17,388 bases of DNA, taken from contig PMZS01000131.1 of assembly GCA_003170115.1 (NCBI GenBank), forward strand, positions 1-17,388. Reading direction: 5' to 3'. This DNA comes from Spirochaetaceae bacterium (GTDB lineage Bacteria; Spirochaetota; Spirochaetia; SZUA-6; Fen-1364). Below, piece by piece: positions 1 through 6,777 of this stretch (position 1 is the stretch's first letter; every line of letters starts with the position of its first letter). Made by a program: the position numbers and the translations under genes. The notes below the pieces were generated by a model. That model was not told the DNA's origin and searched no databases. It saw only the letters and a program-made list of their open reading frames with translations.

Positions 1-569
1 TCGCCCTCGTCGGCGTTGCAGATCACGTATTTCCTGCCGGTCACGGATTTCGCATCCCGGGCAAAGGTCCACTTCATTCCCGTGGAGAATCCCGCGCCGC
101 CCCGGCCGCGCAGCCCTGAAAGTTTCACCTGTTCGATGACCGCATCAGGCGTCATCGAGGTGAGCACCTTCTTCAGGGCGACGTACCCGTCGTGCGCGAT
201 GTACTGCTCGATCGATTCCGGGTTGATGACGCCGCAGTGGGCCAGCACGATCCTCTTCTGCTTCGCGAGGTAGGGATAGTCGGCCGGGATCAGGAGATCC
301 GCCACCGGCGTCCCGGCCTGGAGGTGGCCCGAGACGATGGACTGGGCCCCTGTCTCGTCCACGTTTCCATAGAGATACGAACGGCCGTCCGGCTGGCGCA
401 CCTCCACAAGCGGCTCCGCGTGGCAGGCGCCAATGCAGCCTGTGGCGACCACGGACCACGGCAGCCCGCGTGCCGCCACGTCTTTCGTGAGCTGATCGAA
501 CACGACCCGGGCGCCGGCGGCGATCCCGCAGGAGCTCATCCCGACAGCGACTTCAGCGTGCGCGCTCAT
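1..569 (-). CDS. nuoF: NuoF/HydB-type NADH-binding flavoprotein subunit (N-terminal part, truncated by window)
   Basis: This is the NAD(P)H- and FMN-binding subunit of a soluble multisubunit hydrogenase or NADH dehydrogenase. 189 codons are visible. Residues 1-100 form a thioredoxin-like [2Fe-2S] domain with C14 in SSCGIAAGA and C45/C49 in TGCIGACHAEP. This extra domain is typical of HydB/HndC/HoxF-type proteins and absent from plain respiratory NuoF. After it come SLBB/FMN-region hallmarks: LTSMTP, the glycine-rich RGRGGAGFSTGMKW (154-167) and the start of the CNADEG motif (184-189), where the window cuts it. The iron-sulfur and remaining flavin regions are off-window. The ATG at 569 overlaps the stop of the NuoE-type gene as ATGA, so the two are translationally coupled. 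Identity as a NuoF-family subunit is firm. Whether the complex is an electron-bifurcating hydrogenase, a formate dehydrogenase module or something else cannot be told without the downstream genes. Confidence 0.93.
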   Translation of the reverse strand, partial: MSAHAEVAVGMSSCGIAAGARVVFDQLTKDVAARGLPWSVVATGCIGACHAEPLVEVRQPDGRSYLYGNVDETGAQSIVSGHLQAGTPVADLLIPADYPYLAKQKRIVLAHCGVINPESIEQYIAHDGYVALKKVLTSMTPDAVIEQVKLSGLRGRGGAGFSTGMKWTFARDAKSVTGRKYVICNADEG

Positions 570-1039
570 GCTTTCAGTGCTCCAGTTTTTGTTCCGACGG
601 CGGATACTATCTTGCCAAGCTTGTCTCCCGTGAGCCGGCCATAGACCTCGCCGTCAATCATGACGACCGGTGCCAGTGAGCAGCAGCCAAGGCACGCGAC
701 GCGTTCGACCGTGAACTCCCTGTCCGCCGTGGTGCTGCCGGGCTTCACCCCAAGTTTCTGCTCTACCACGGTGTCCAGGGAATCGGCTCCCTGCACGTGA
801 CAGGCCGTTCCATGGCAGATCTTCATCACGTGCTTCCCCATGGGGGTGAAGCGAAACTGCGCGTAGAAGGTGGCCACGCCATATATCTCCGCCGTTGTTT
901 TCCCCGTCACGCGCGCGATCTTGCACATGGATTCCCTGGGCAGGAATCCGAAAATTTCCTGGGTCTTCTGCAAGAGAGGGATGACGTTCCCCTTGACTCC
1001 CTTCCAGTCATCCAGAAGGGCTTGAAACGCCTTTTCCAT
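566..1039 (-). CDS. nuoE: NuoE/HymA-type [2Fe-2S] subunit
   Basis: A 157-residue thioredoxin-like ferredoxin subunit that passes electrons within the NuoE-NuoF diaphorase part of a soluble hydrogenase or NADH dehydrogenase. The N-terminal helical part (1-60) ends in the family signature EIYGVATFYAQF (51-62). The [2Fe-2S] ligands are C75 and C80 (CHGTAC) and C116 and C120 (CLGCC), and C119 is an extra cysteine. The length is normal for the family. The ATG at 1039 has AAGGAG five bases upstream, a strong ribosome binding site, and starts the visible operon. The stop overlaps the nuoF start (ATGA). The 178 bases upstream up to the divergent small gene must hold its promoter, but I find no convincing -35/-10 pair there. 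Function as NuoE-like is secure. The exact complex is open, as for nuoF. Confidence 0.95.
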   Translation of the reverse strand: MEKAFQALLDDWKGVKGNVIPLLQKTQEIFGFLPRESMCKIARVTGKTTAEIYGVATFYAQFRFTPMGKHVMKICHGTACHVQGADSLDTVVEQKLGVKPGSTTADREFTVERVACLGCCSLAPVVMIDGEVYGRLTGDKLGKIVSAVGTKTGALKA

Positions 1040-1217
1040 GCGGTCTCCTTCGACACTCGTAGCGTGGTATCAGGGTCGCTTTCGTTGAAGACGGGAGTTG
1101 GCGGGACTGTATCACGGAGCCCGTGGGACGTGCAACAGGCTTTGCGCATAAGCCCCTGATTCCGCGCTTTGGGTCCGGAGAAATACTGCCGATAATACAG
1201 GTGGGAGGTCTACTCTG

Positions 1218-1355
1218 ATGAATGAAACGATTTTGACGAAAGAAATGACGCATGTTCATTATTGGATCCATACGGGACAAGAAACCAACCTGGACGACGG
1301 CAGCATCGTCTATCTCTATCGGTGCTCGACCTGCAACAAAGTGAAACGGCAATAG
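1218..1355 (+). CDS. Small 45-aa protein with HxH and CxxC, putative metal-binding
   Basis: The reading frame encodes MNETILTKEMTHVHYW, then an acidic middle (NLDDGS) and a C-terminal YLYRCSTCNKVKR before TAG. GGGAGG at 1203-1208 sits nine bases before the ATG, a good ribosome binding site. The sequence ends in a zinc-knuckle-like CSTC (one CxxC) and has histidines at 12, 14 and 18, so one metal site built from His and Cys is conceivable. That is inference. GATAAT at 1191-1196, with a weak TTGGGT 16 bases earlier, is a possible promoter that would leave almost no leader. The gene runs convergently towards recQ with only 13 bases between the stops, and divergently from nuoE. I do not recognise the family. 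The good ribosome binding site, a compositionally sensible protein and the exact fit between two genes argue that it is real. Confidence 0.62.
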   Translation: MNETILTKEMTHVHYWIHTGQETNLDDGSIVYLYRCSTCNKVKRQ

Positions 1356-1368
1356 AGTCGCGAAGATG

Positions 1369-2895
1369 CTATCCGTTCTGGACCGTGAGGCGTCCTTTCC
1401 AGGGGCCTCGGGCCCGGACGCGGAGCCTCCCCTCGGACACAAGGGCATGGATGGCAAGCTCCACCTCCTGGGTCTTCCAGCCCTGTAGGCTCCCCCAGCC
1501 GGGCACGCAGTCATGGAAAGCGCGCAAAGACCTCGGATCAACAGTGGCGGAGAGGATCTCCGCAGCCTCTGAAGGATGGAACCTCCTTCGGTGCCGGCCG
1601 ACAAAGGACATGATCTGCACCTCTCCTTCAGCGCGCGACCCCGCGGAGCCATCGCAGACATCGCACCCGGAACAGGCAACAGGGTTTTGACCTATCAGCG
1701 CGAGGAGAGAATTGCGGCGGCACTCCTCCCTCCGCAGTGCGTACGAGAAGATGCGTTCGAACCTTTCCCGTGCGCACGCGTCCGAAAGTCGCAGCCGATG
1801 AGCCTCCTCGGTCTTGCGGGCAAGGAGCAGAATGGCTCGCGATGTGCCGCCGTCCCGGCCTGCCCGGCCGGATTCCTGGAGGTAGGCTTCAACGGAGGAG
1901 GGCACGTTGGCATGAACGACGGTTCGGATGTCTGGCTTGTCCACCCCCATGCCATATGCGCAGGTGGCAAATAAAGCGCCGTCCCGTGAGGCGAGAAACC
2001 AGCGCTCCACGGCGGCACGCTCTTCACGGGAAAGTCCCGCATGGTAGAAGAAGACCGGGCGATCCATGCCGCTCCGCCGCGCCAGGCGGCAGGCCACCTC
2101 GGTGTCACTTCGAGTCCTGCAGAAGACCAGGAGGGGAGGCTCCGCGGTCTGGACCAACCGGAACAGTGCACGGCTGATGCACAGGACAGGCTGGACGGAA
2201 TAGGTGATTCCAGGCCTGTCCGCATTCTCCCCGACGAACCTTACTTCCCCATCGTGAAAGAGAAGCGTTCGGATTCTGCGGGTCACCTCCTGTGAAGCGG
2301 TTGCGGTGAAGGCGCTGACCATCCGCACGCCGAGCCTTCGCACAATGGAGCCTGCCTGGAGGTAGGCGGGACGGAATGAATTGCCCCATTCAGATATGCA
2401 ATGTGCCTCGTCAACGACAATGTGACTTATTCGGCACGACCCCAGGGCTTTCAGGTTTGATTCCACGAGGCAGGATTCGGGAGTAGCAAGAAGCAGCCTG
2501 ATGCGGCCAGTGCGCAGCCCTGCCCACAGGAGAGACTTCTCTTCAATCGAGAGGCCTCCCCGTAAGAGTCCGACCGGAATGCCCAGCTCCCGCAGTTTTC
2601 GTTCCTGATCCGAGATCAGGGAGAGCAGCGGCATGAGGACGAGGGTGGGCCCGGGAAGCATGAGTGAAGGAAGCTGAAAGCACAGCGATTTACCTGCACC
2701 CGTGGGAAGCACGACGATCTGGGGGTTTCCCTCCAGGACATTGGAGACGACGAAGCGCTGGATCGGGTAGAGGTACGTGATGCCGAACCGGGACCGCGCG
2801 AGGCGTTCGATCTCGTCCTGCCGCGCGATGACATCAGGCCCCGTGCTACGTCGTCTTTCCTTTTCCCTGGATGCTCTGGCGGAAGAAGAAGTCAT
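1369..2895 (-). CDS. recQ: RecQ-family ATP-dependent DNA helicase (no HRDC domain)
   Basis: A 3'-5' superfamily 2 DNA helicase acting in recombination and replication-fork repair. Visible motifs: Walker A PTGAGKS (64-70), DEAH (162-165, followed by CISEWG as in RecQ), motif III FTATAS (196-201), motif V-like ATCAYGMGVDKPDIR (310-324) and motif VI QESGRAGRD (340-348). The RecQ zinc module follows: C392, C408, C411 and C414. The last 90 residues look like a winged-helix (RQC) region. At 508 residues there is no room for a C-terminal HRDC domain, so this is the shorter RecQ type. Two in-frame TAG codons lie directly before the ATG at 2895, and there is no other ATG, GTG or TTG before the helicase core, so this start is forced. 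It lies inside the 3' end of the PilZ-like gene (50-base overlap) without a clear ribosome binding site, which suggests translational coupling. Confidence 0.96.
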   Translation of the reverse strand: MTSSSARASREKERRRSTGPDVIARQDEIERLARSRFGITYLYPIQRFVVSNVLEGNPQIVVLPTGAGKSLCFQLPSLMLPGPTLVLMPLLSLISDQERKLRELGIPVGLLRGGLSIEEKSLLWAGLRTGRIRLLLATPESCLVESNLKALGSCRISHIVVDEAHCISEWGNSFRPAYLQAGSIVRRLGVRMVSAFTATASQEVTRRIRTLLFHDGEVRFVGENADRPGITYSVQPVLCISRALFRLVQTAEPPLLVFCRTRSDTEVACRLARRSGMDRPVFFYHAGLSREERAAVERWFLASRDGALFATCAYGMGVDKPDIRTVVHANVPSSVEAYLQESGRAGRDGGTSRAILLLARKTEEAHRLRLSDACARERFERIFSYALRREECRRNSLLALIGQNPVACSGCDVCDGSAGSRAEGEVQIMSFVGRHRRRFHPSEAAEILSATVDPRSLRAFHDCVPGWGSLQGWKTQEVELAIHALVSEGRLRVRARGPWKGRLTVQNG

Positions 2896-3649
2896 CTACT
2901 ATTTCAATGAGCTCGGGTGTGAACTCGATTGCGATGGTGACGAGGATCTGGTCCCCCTCCCCCCGCTGCACGGCGCTCACCTTCCCGTTGGCCGTGAACT
3001 GGTACACCTGGAAGTACAGCTTCGCCGAGCAGGGCGCGCCCTCCGCCAGGCCGGGCGGCGCCGCGGATATCCGAAGGGAGAGGGAGTTCACGGCGAGCGC
3101 GGCGAGGACTGCCCGTACCTTGGTAGCGCCCAGCACAAGCTCCACGTAGTTGTTGAATCGCATGAGCTTCGCCGCGGCCTCGTCCACGGGGATGGCCTTG
3201 CCGCTGAAGTTCTCGTACTGGCTCTTCAGCCCCTCGAAGGCGGTGATGTAGTCACCGATGATCTCCATGAGGTCAGGCGGGCACGCCTTCAGGGTGGCGT
3301 CCATCATGCACACATTCTGCTTTCCCTTGACCGGGCCGATGCGCTCGATGGTCCCGCGGAGAAAGAGGTTGAGCGGCTTCTTGTTTCCGGTCTTCTGGAA
3401 CGTGAGGTTGATGGAGCAGAGCTTCTTCTGGAACTGCTGGAAAAAGGTGATCTCCTGTGCGCTGAGAACCACCAGGAAGATCCCCCGCTTCATCGAGATC
3501 TGGAACGGGGCGCAGATGAGGAGGTAGTCCTCGATTTTGAGAAAGACCTGGGACTGCACAAGCCCGGTTTTTTTCAGGGCGTACGGGGTGAAGCGGATCG
3601 GCTGGTCGGAATACTTTTCCATGTAGTCCTGCACCCGCGTTTTTGCCAT
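2846..3649 (-). CDS. PilZ-like two-domain protein, c-di-GMP motifs degenerate
   Basis: A soluble 267-residue protein, MAKTRVQDYMEKYSD at the start, with no signal peptide or membrane segment. Residues 20-150 look like a YcgR-type N-terminal beta domain, a connecting stretch lies around 150-170, and residues 175-260 resemble a PilZ beta barrel (RFNNY, then NSLSLRIS, then a run of alternating strands). PilZ domains normally bind cyclic-di-GMP through RxxxR and a D/NxSxxG loop. Here the first motif reads RFNNY and the second has no glycine, so ligand binding is doubtful. The frame remains open far upstream of 3649, but that part lies antisense to the next gene, and a -10-like box ends just before the ATG at 3649, so I start here. 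An in-frame ATG at codon 10 has AGGA ahead of it and is an alternative. It is followed by recQ with a 50-base overlap. Family assignment is moderate. Confidence 0.72.
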   Translation of the reverse strand: MAKTRVQDYMEKYSDQPIRFTPYALKKTGLVQSQVFLKIEDYLLICAPFQISMKRGIFLVVLSAQEITFFQQFQKKLCSINLTFQKTGNKKPLNLFLRGTIERIGPVKGKQNVCMMDATLKACPPDLMEIIGDYITAFEGLKSQYENFSGKAIPVDEAAAKLMRFNNYVELVLGATKVRAVLAALAVNSLSLRISAAPPGLAEGAPCSAKLYFQVYQFTANGKVSAVQRGEGDQILVTIAIEFTPELIEIVDDFFFRQSIQGKGKTT

Positions 3650-3656
3650 GCCCTCT

Positions 3657-3686
3657 ATATTAGTGCGTGTGCGGGCCTCAGTGCAA
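3657..3686 (-). promoter_or_regulatory. Candidate promoter of the PilZ-like/recQ unit, near leaderless
   Basis: On the minus strand TTGCAC (3686-3681), an 18-base spacer and TAATAT (3662-3657) form a modest sigma-70-like promoter, with three and four of six consensus bases respectively. Seven bases separate the -10 box from the ATG at 3649, so transcription would begin at or next to the start codon and give a leaderless mRNA. AGAGGG lies between the -10 and the ATG, too close to serve as a normal ribosome binding site. Confidence 0.33.
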
Positions 3687-3746
3687 GCGCGCGCGTCTCT
3701 TGTTGGTTGTCTTGACCTGCGAATGCAAATCCCCGATCCTCGGTGC

Positions 3747-4763
3747 ATGACACCGCCACTTGCCGAAGGAAAGCTGCCCACCGAGCTCCTCGAACGCCTG
3801 CTTCGACACACCTCGAAATCTCCCCTGCTTGCCGTGGGCGCCCAACCGGGGGAGGATGCAGCCGTGGCGCCCGGCGCCCAGACCCTCGTCATCACGGCTG
3901 ACCCGATCACCTTCACGGACGAGCGTATCGGCGCGTACACGGTGGCCGTCAATGCGAACGACATTGTGGCCATGGGCGGTATTCCGGTGTACCTCACCAC
4001 GACAATTCTGCTGGCCCCCGGAGCCACCGAAGAAGATCTGGAGCGCATATTTCTTGACATCTCCGACGCCTGTGGGAAAGCAGGCATCCTCTGGGTGGGG
4101 GGGCACACGGAGGTCACGCCCGTGGTAAAGCGGACCGTGGTCTGCGGGCAGGCGGTTGGCTTTCTCTCCGGGCCGCCCCTGTCCACCGGTGGTGCGCGTC
4201 CGGGCGACAGTATCTGCATGACGAAGTGGGTCGGTTTGGAAGGAACAACGACCATTGCGCGGCAGTTACCCGACGAGTCCCTGAAGGTCCTTGGAACCCG
4301 GGCCTTCGACGAAGTGCTGTGCTGGCTGGATATCCCGGGGATCGCGATCGTGGAGGAGGGCAGGGCGCTGGAAGGCCTCGCCCTGTCGAGTGGTCATGAC
4401 CCCACGGAAGGCGGGGTGGCCATGGGGATCCAGGAGATCTGCCGCCGAAGCGGCACGAGCGCAGTCATACGATACGAGGCGCTGCCGATCAGGGAAGAGA
4501 CGCGCCTTCTGTGCGGCCATTTCGGGCTGGATCCCCTGGGCTTGCTGTCCTCAGGGGTGTTCCTCTTCACCACCGCACCGACCGTTGTGGAGCTTGCGTG
4601 CAGTGAGCTGGGGGCACGCGGGATTCCCTGTGCCCTTATCGGGGAGATCCTCCCCCAGGGAGGGGGTGTCTGGCTCGAGAAAGCCGGCTCACGCCAGCCG
4701 CTTGCCTGGTCGGAACAGGACGAGATAGTGAAATTGCGTTCGAGTCCGAAGGACGGTGCTTGA
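3747..4763 (+). CDS. AIR-synthase-related / HypE-like protein
   Basis: A 338-residue member of the PurM/HypE/SelD superfamily, whose proteins bind ATP between two alpha/beta halves and activate a substrate by phosphorylation or dehydration. Visible features: GEDAAVAPG near the N-terminus, TADPITFTDERIG, the NANDIVAMGGIP motif (ATP and metal site), ILWVGGHTEVTP, VTKW-like CMTKWVGLEGT, SSGHDPTEGGVAMG, and GLLSSGVFL. These match the AIR-synthase-related group near HypE. True HypE ends in a conserved cysteine (PRIC) that carries the thiocarboxamide. This protein ends in SSPKDGA and has no terminal cysteine, so it is unlikely to be a functional hydrogenase-maturation HypE. The start is uncertain: ATG at 3747 fits the family, ATG at 3723 and an opening at 3648 are alternatives, and none has a good ribosome binding site. 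It is transcribed divergently from the PilZ-like gene and convergently with the HD-GYP gene (27 bases between stops). The substrate is unknown. Confidence 0.87.
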   Translation: MTPPLAEGKLPTELLERLLRHTSKSPLLAVGAQPGEDAAVAPGAQTLVITADPITFTDERIGAYTVAVNANDIVAMGGIPVYLTTTILLAPGATEEDLERIFLDISDACGKAGILWVGGHTEVTPVVKRTVVCGQAVGFLSGPPLSTGGARPGDSICMTKWVGLEGTTTIARQLPDESLKVLGTRAFDEVLCWLDIPGIAIVEEGRALEGLALSSGHDPTEGGVAMGIQEICRRSGTSAVIRYEALPIREETRLLCGHFGLDPLGLLSSGVFLFTTAPTVVELACSELGARGIPCALIGEILPQGGGVWLEKAGSRQPLAWSEQDEIVKLRSSPKDGA

Positions 4764-4790
4764 AGGAGCCATGCCCTCGACCACGCGCGC

Positions 4791-6746
4791 CTACGTTGCC
4801 GCGTGGGGCGCCGCGTCCGCCTTCTTTTCCCAGATCCTGGCCTCGATGAAGATCTTCACGAGGTCCGGGTCAAGCTTCTTCTCCTTGACCTCTATGTTGA
4901 GGATATCCAGGGCTTTCTGCGCGGGAACCGCCCTCTTGTAGGGGCGGTCGCTCGCGGTCAGGGCGTCATAGATGTCGGACACTGTCATCATGCGGGTCTG
5001 CACAGGGATCTCTGGTGAGTTGATGCCGCGGGGGTAGCCGTAGCCATCCAGTTTCTCGTGGTGGCCATAGGCGATCGTGGGGATGTTGCGCATCTCCTTG
5101 GTCCAGGGGATGGTCCTGAGGAACAGGAAGGTGTGGGTGACGTGGCTCTCGATCTCCTTGCGCTCCGACTCGTCGAGGCTTCCCTTCTTGATGCTGAGCT
5201 TGATGTACTCATCGTCATTGAGGAAGGAAATCGGCTCCTCCCCCTGCTCCTCGAAAGTCCTGCCGTGGATCTCGTCAAGGACTCTTGCCGGCTCCTCCGC
5301 CAGGACCGAAGGCTCATTCGCGGTGACGATGTTCTGGAGGAACTTCCCTATTTCGGCGAGGTACTCCGACTCCTTGCGGTCGAACTCTGCTTTTGCCTTG
5401 AGGTAGTCGTCCTTGCCTCCGTTGAGCAACGCCTCGAATCGTTCCTTGAGCAGAGCGTAGAGCATGGCCTTCTGGATGTAGCCGAAGCGCAGCTTCAGGA
5501 GGTCCATCTGGGCCGGATACAGCTTCTTCGCCTTCACCAGGACGTGCTCACGGACGCCGACCTTGCCGAAATCGTGCAGGAGGCTGGCGTAGCGGATCTC
5601 CTTGAGGTGCTCGGCGGTGAAGTGTGTTTCCGCGTAGGCTCCGTCGCCTACCCTGTCCACGACCTTTGCAAGGCTCACCGTGTACACGGCCACCCGGTTG
5701 GAATGACCTGAGGTCGTCGGATCCCGTGATTCGATCGCCTGCACCGAGGCTTTCACGAATCCCTCGAAGAGCGTCTCGATTTCCTGGTACAGGAGGTTGT
5801 TCTCCAGGGAGACCGCGGCCTGGGAGGCAAGGGAGAGCACCGTCGGCTCGATGTCTTTGCTGAAGGGAATGACGTGGGTGTCCACGTCCTCCGGCGCCTT
5901 GAGCAGGAATGTGCGGTCCACCTTGCAGTTGATGAGCTGGATCACCCCGATGATCTCGCCCTTGTGGTCTTGCATCGGCACGGTGAGCATGCTCTTGGAG
6001 CGGTAGCCGGTGGACTTGTCATAGCTGATGTTGAACCCGTATTCCTTGTCCGCCGGGATTTCGTACACGTCTTTCAGGTTGAGCACCTTGCCGGTGATCG
6101 CGACGTAGCCGGAAACCGATTTCTTGGTGAGCGGCGTCGAGAAAACCTTATAGTCCTGGGGGTTCGAGTCGTTCTGCGCGATCTTGAAAAGGAGCTTCTG
6201 CTCCCCGCTCTTTTCATCCCGCTCCACCAGGTAGAGCGTCCCCGCATCCGCGCGCGCGATGTGCCGGACCTGCTTGAGGATGTAATTGAGGAGCTTGTCG
6301 TTATCCCGCTCCGTGGACAGCGCAATGCCCACTTCAAGCAGCTCCGAGTTTTCGTGCTCCCGGGCCCGCAGGAGGGCATCCTTCTGCGCCAGCTCCCGCT
6401 CGAGGGAGAGCCGGCGGAAGAGGTTGCGGAGCGTACGGAGGAACCAGGCGGGATTTTTGAAGGAGAGCACCTCGTCGAACACGAGGTCGGCGGGGATCGT
6501 CTCCGCGAACAGCGAGCCGCCGCCCGGGTTCCAGAGGAGGAGGGAGCCGGGGGATGGGGGGGCGTCCTTCAGCTCATCGACATGAGCAGCGATGAACTCG
6601 GGATCGAGAAACCATGCAACGATGTCGTCGCCGTTCGCGGAGCGGGTGAAGGTCTTCACGCGCTTCACTGACAGGCCCTTCTCCGTGCGGACCGCCGCGG
6701 GGAGGTCCGGCACGTTTGGCGACACCTTCAGGACGAGCTTGGGCAC
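4791..6746 (-). CDS. GAF / HD-GYP cyclic-di-GMP phosphodiesterase with large insert
   Basis: A 651-residue cytoplasmic signalling protein. Residues 1-110 are an N-terminal domain I cannot assign, 110-135 is a charged helix, and about 135-315 is a GAF sensor domain (TERDNDKLLNYIL, then TVPMQDHKGEIIGVIQLIN). The rest is an HD-GYP hydrolase, which cleaves cyclic-di-GMP. Its core residues are present: SGHSNRVA (346-353), LLHDFGKVGV (389-398), GHHEKLDGYGYP (561-572), and SDIYDALTASDRPYKRA (590-606). HD and HHE are normally some 50-80 residues apart. Here they are 170 apart because of a lysine- and glutamate-rich, coiled-coil-like insertion at about 410-535. The GTG start at 6746 has AAGGAG five bases upstream (6757-6752). 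It lies 31 bases downstream of the TPR gene on the same strand, so it may be the last gene of that unit, though its strong ribosome binding site would also suit independent expression. Confidence 0.95.
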   Translation of the reverse strand: MPKLVLKVSPNVPDLPAAVRTEKGLSVKRVKTFTRSANGDDIVAWFLDPEFIAAHVDELKDAPPSPGSLLLWNPGGGSLFAETIPADLVFDEVLSFKNPAWFLRTLRNLFRRLSLERELAQKDALLRAREHENSELLEVGIALSTERDNDKLLNYILKQVRHIARADAGTLYLVERDEKSGEQKLLFKIAQNDSNPQDYKVFSTPLTKKSVSGYVAITGKVLNLKDVYEIPADKEYGFNISYDKSTGYRSKSMLTVPMQDHKGEIIGVIQLINCKVDRTFLLKAPEDVDTHVIPFSKDIEPTVLSLASQAAVSLENNLLYQEIETLFEGFVKASVQAIESRDPTTSGHSNRVAVYTVSLAKVVDRVGDGAYAETHFTAEHLKEIRYASLLHDFGKVGVREHVLVKAKKLYPAQMDLLKLRFGYIQKAMLYALLKERFEALLNGGKDDYLKAKAEFDRKESEYLAEIGKFLQNIVTANEPSVLAEEPARVLDEIHGRTFEEQGEEPISFLNDDEYIKLSIKKGSLDESERKEIESHVTHTFLFLRTIPWTKEMRNIPTIAYGHHEKLDGYGYPRGINSPEIPVQTRMMTVSDIYDALTASDRPYKRAVPAQKALDILNIEVKEKKLDPDLVKIFIEARIWEKKADAAPHAAT

Positions 6747-6777
6747 CGAGACTCCTTCATTCCCCTCATCTCATAGT

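Noticed and set aside
1113..1125. Short hairpin CACGG-AGC-CCGTG upstream of nuoE
   Set aside because: Only five base pairs, no T run and no repeat elsewhere; likely chance in a GC-rich region.
3650..4255. Upstream extension of the PilZ-like frame to 4255
   Set aside because: It is antisense to the HypE-like gene, its composition changes abruptly, and a -10-like box ends next to the ATG at 3649.
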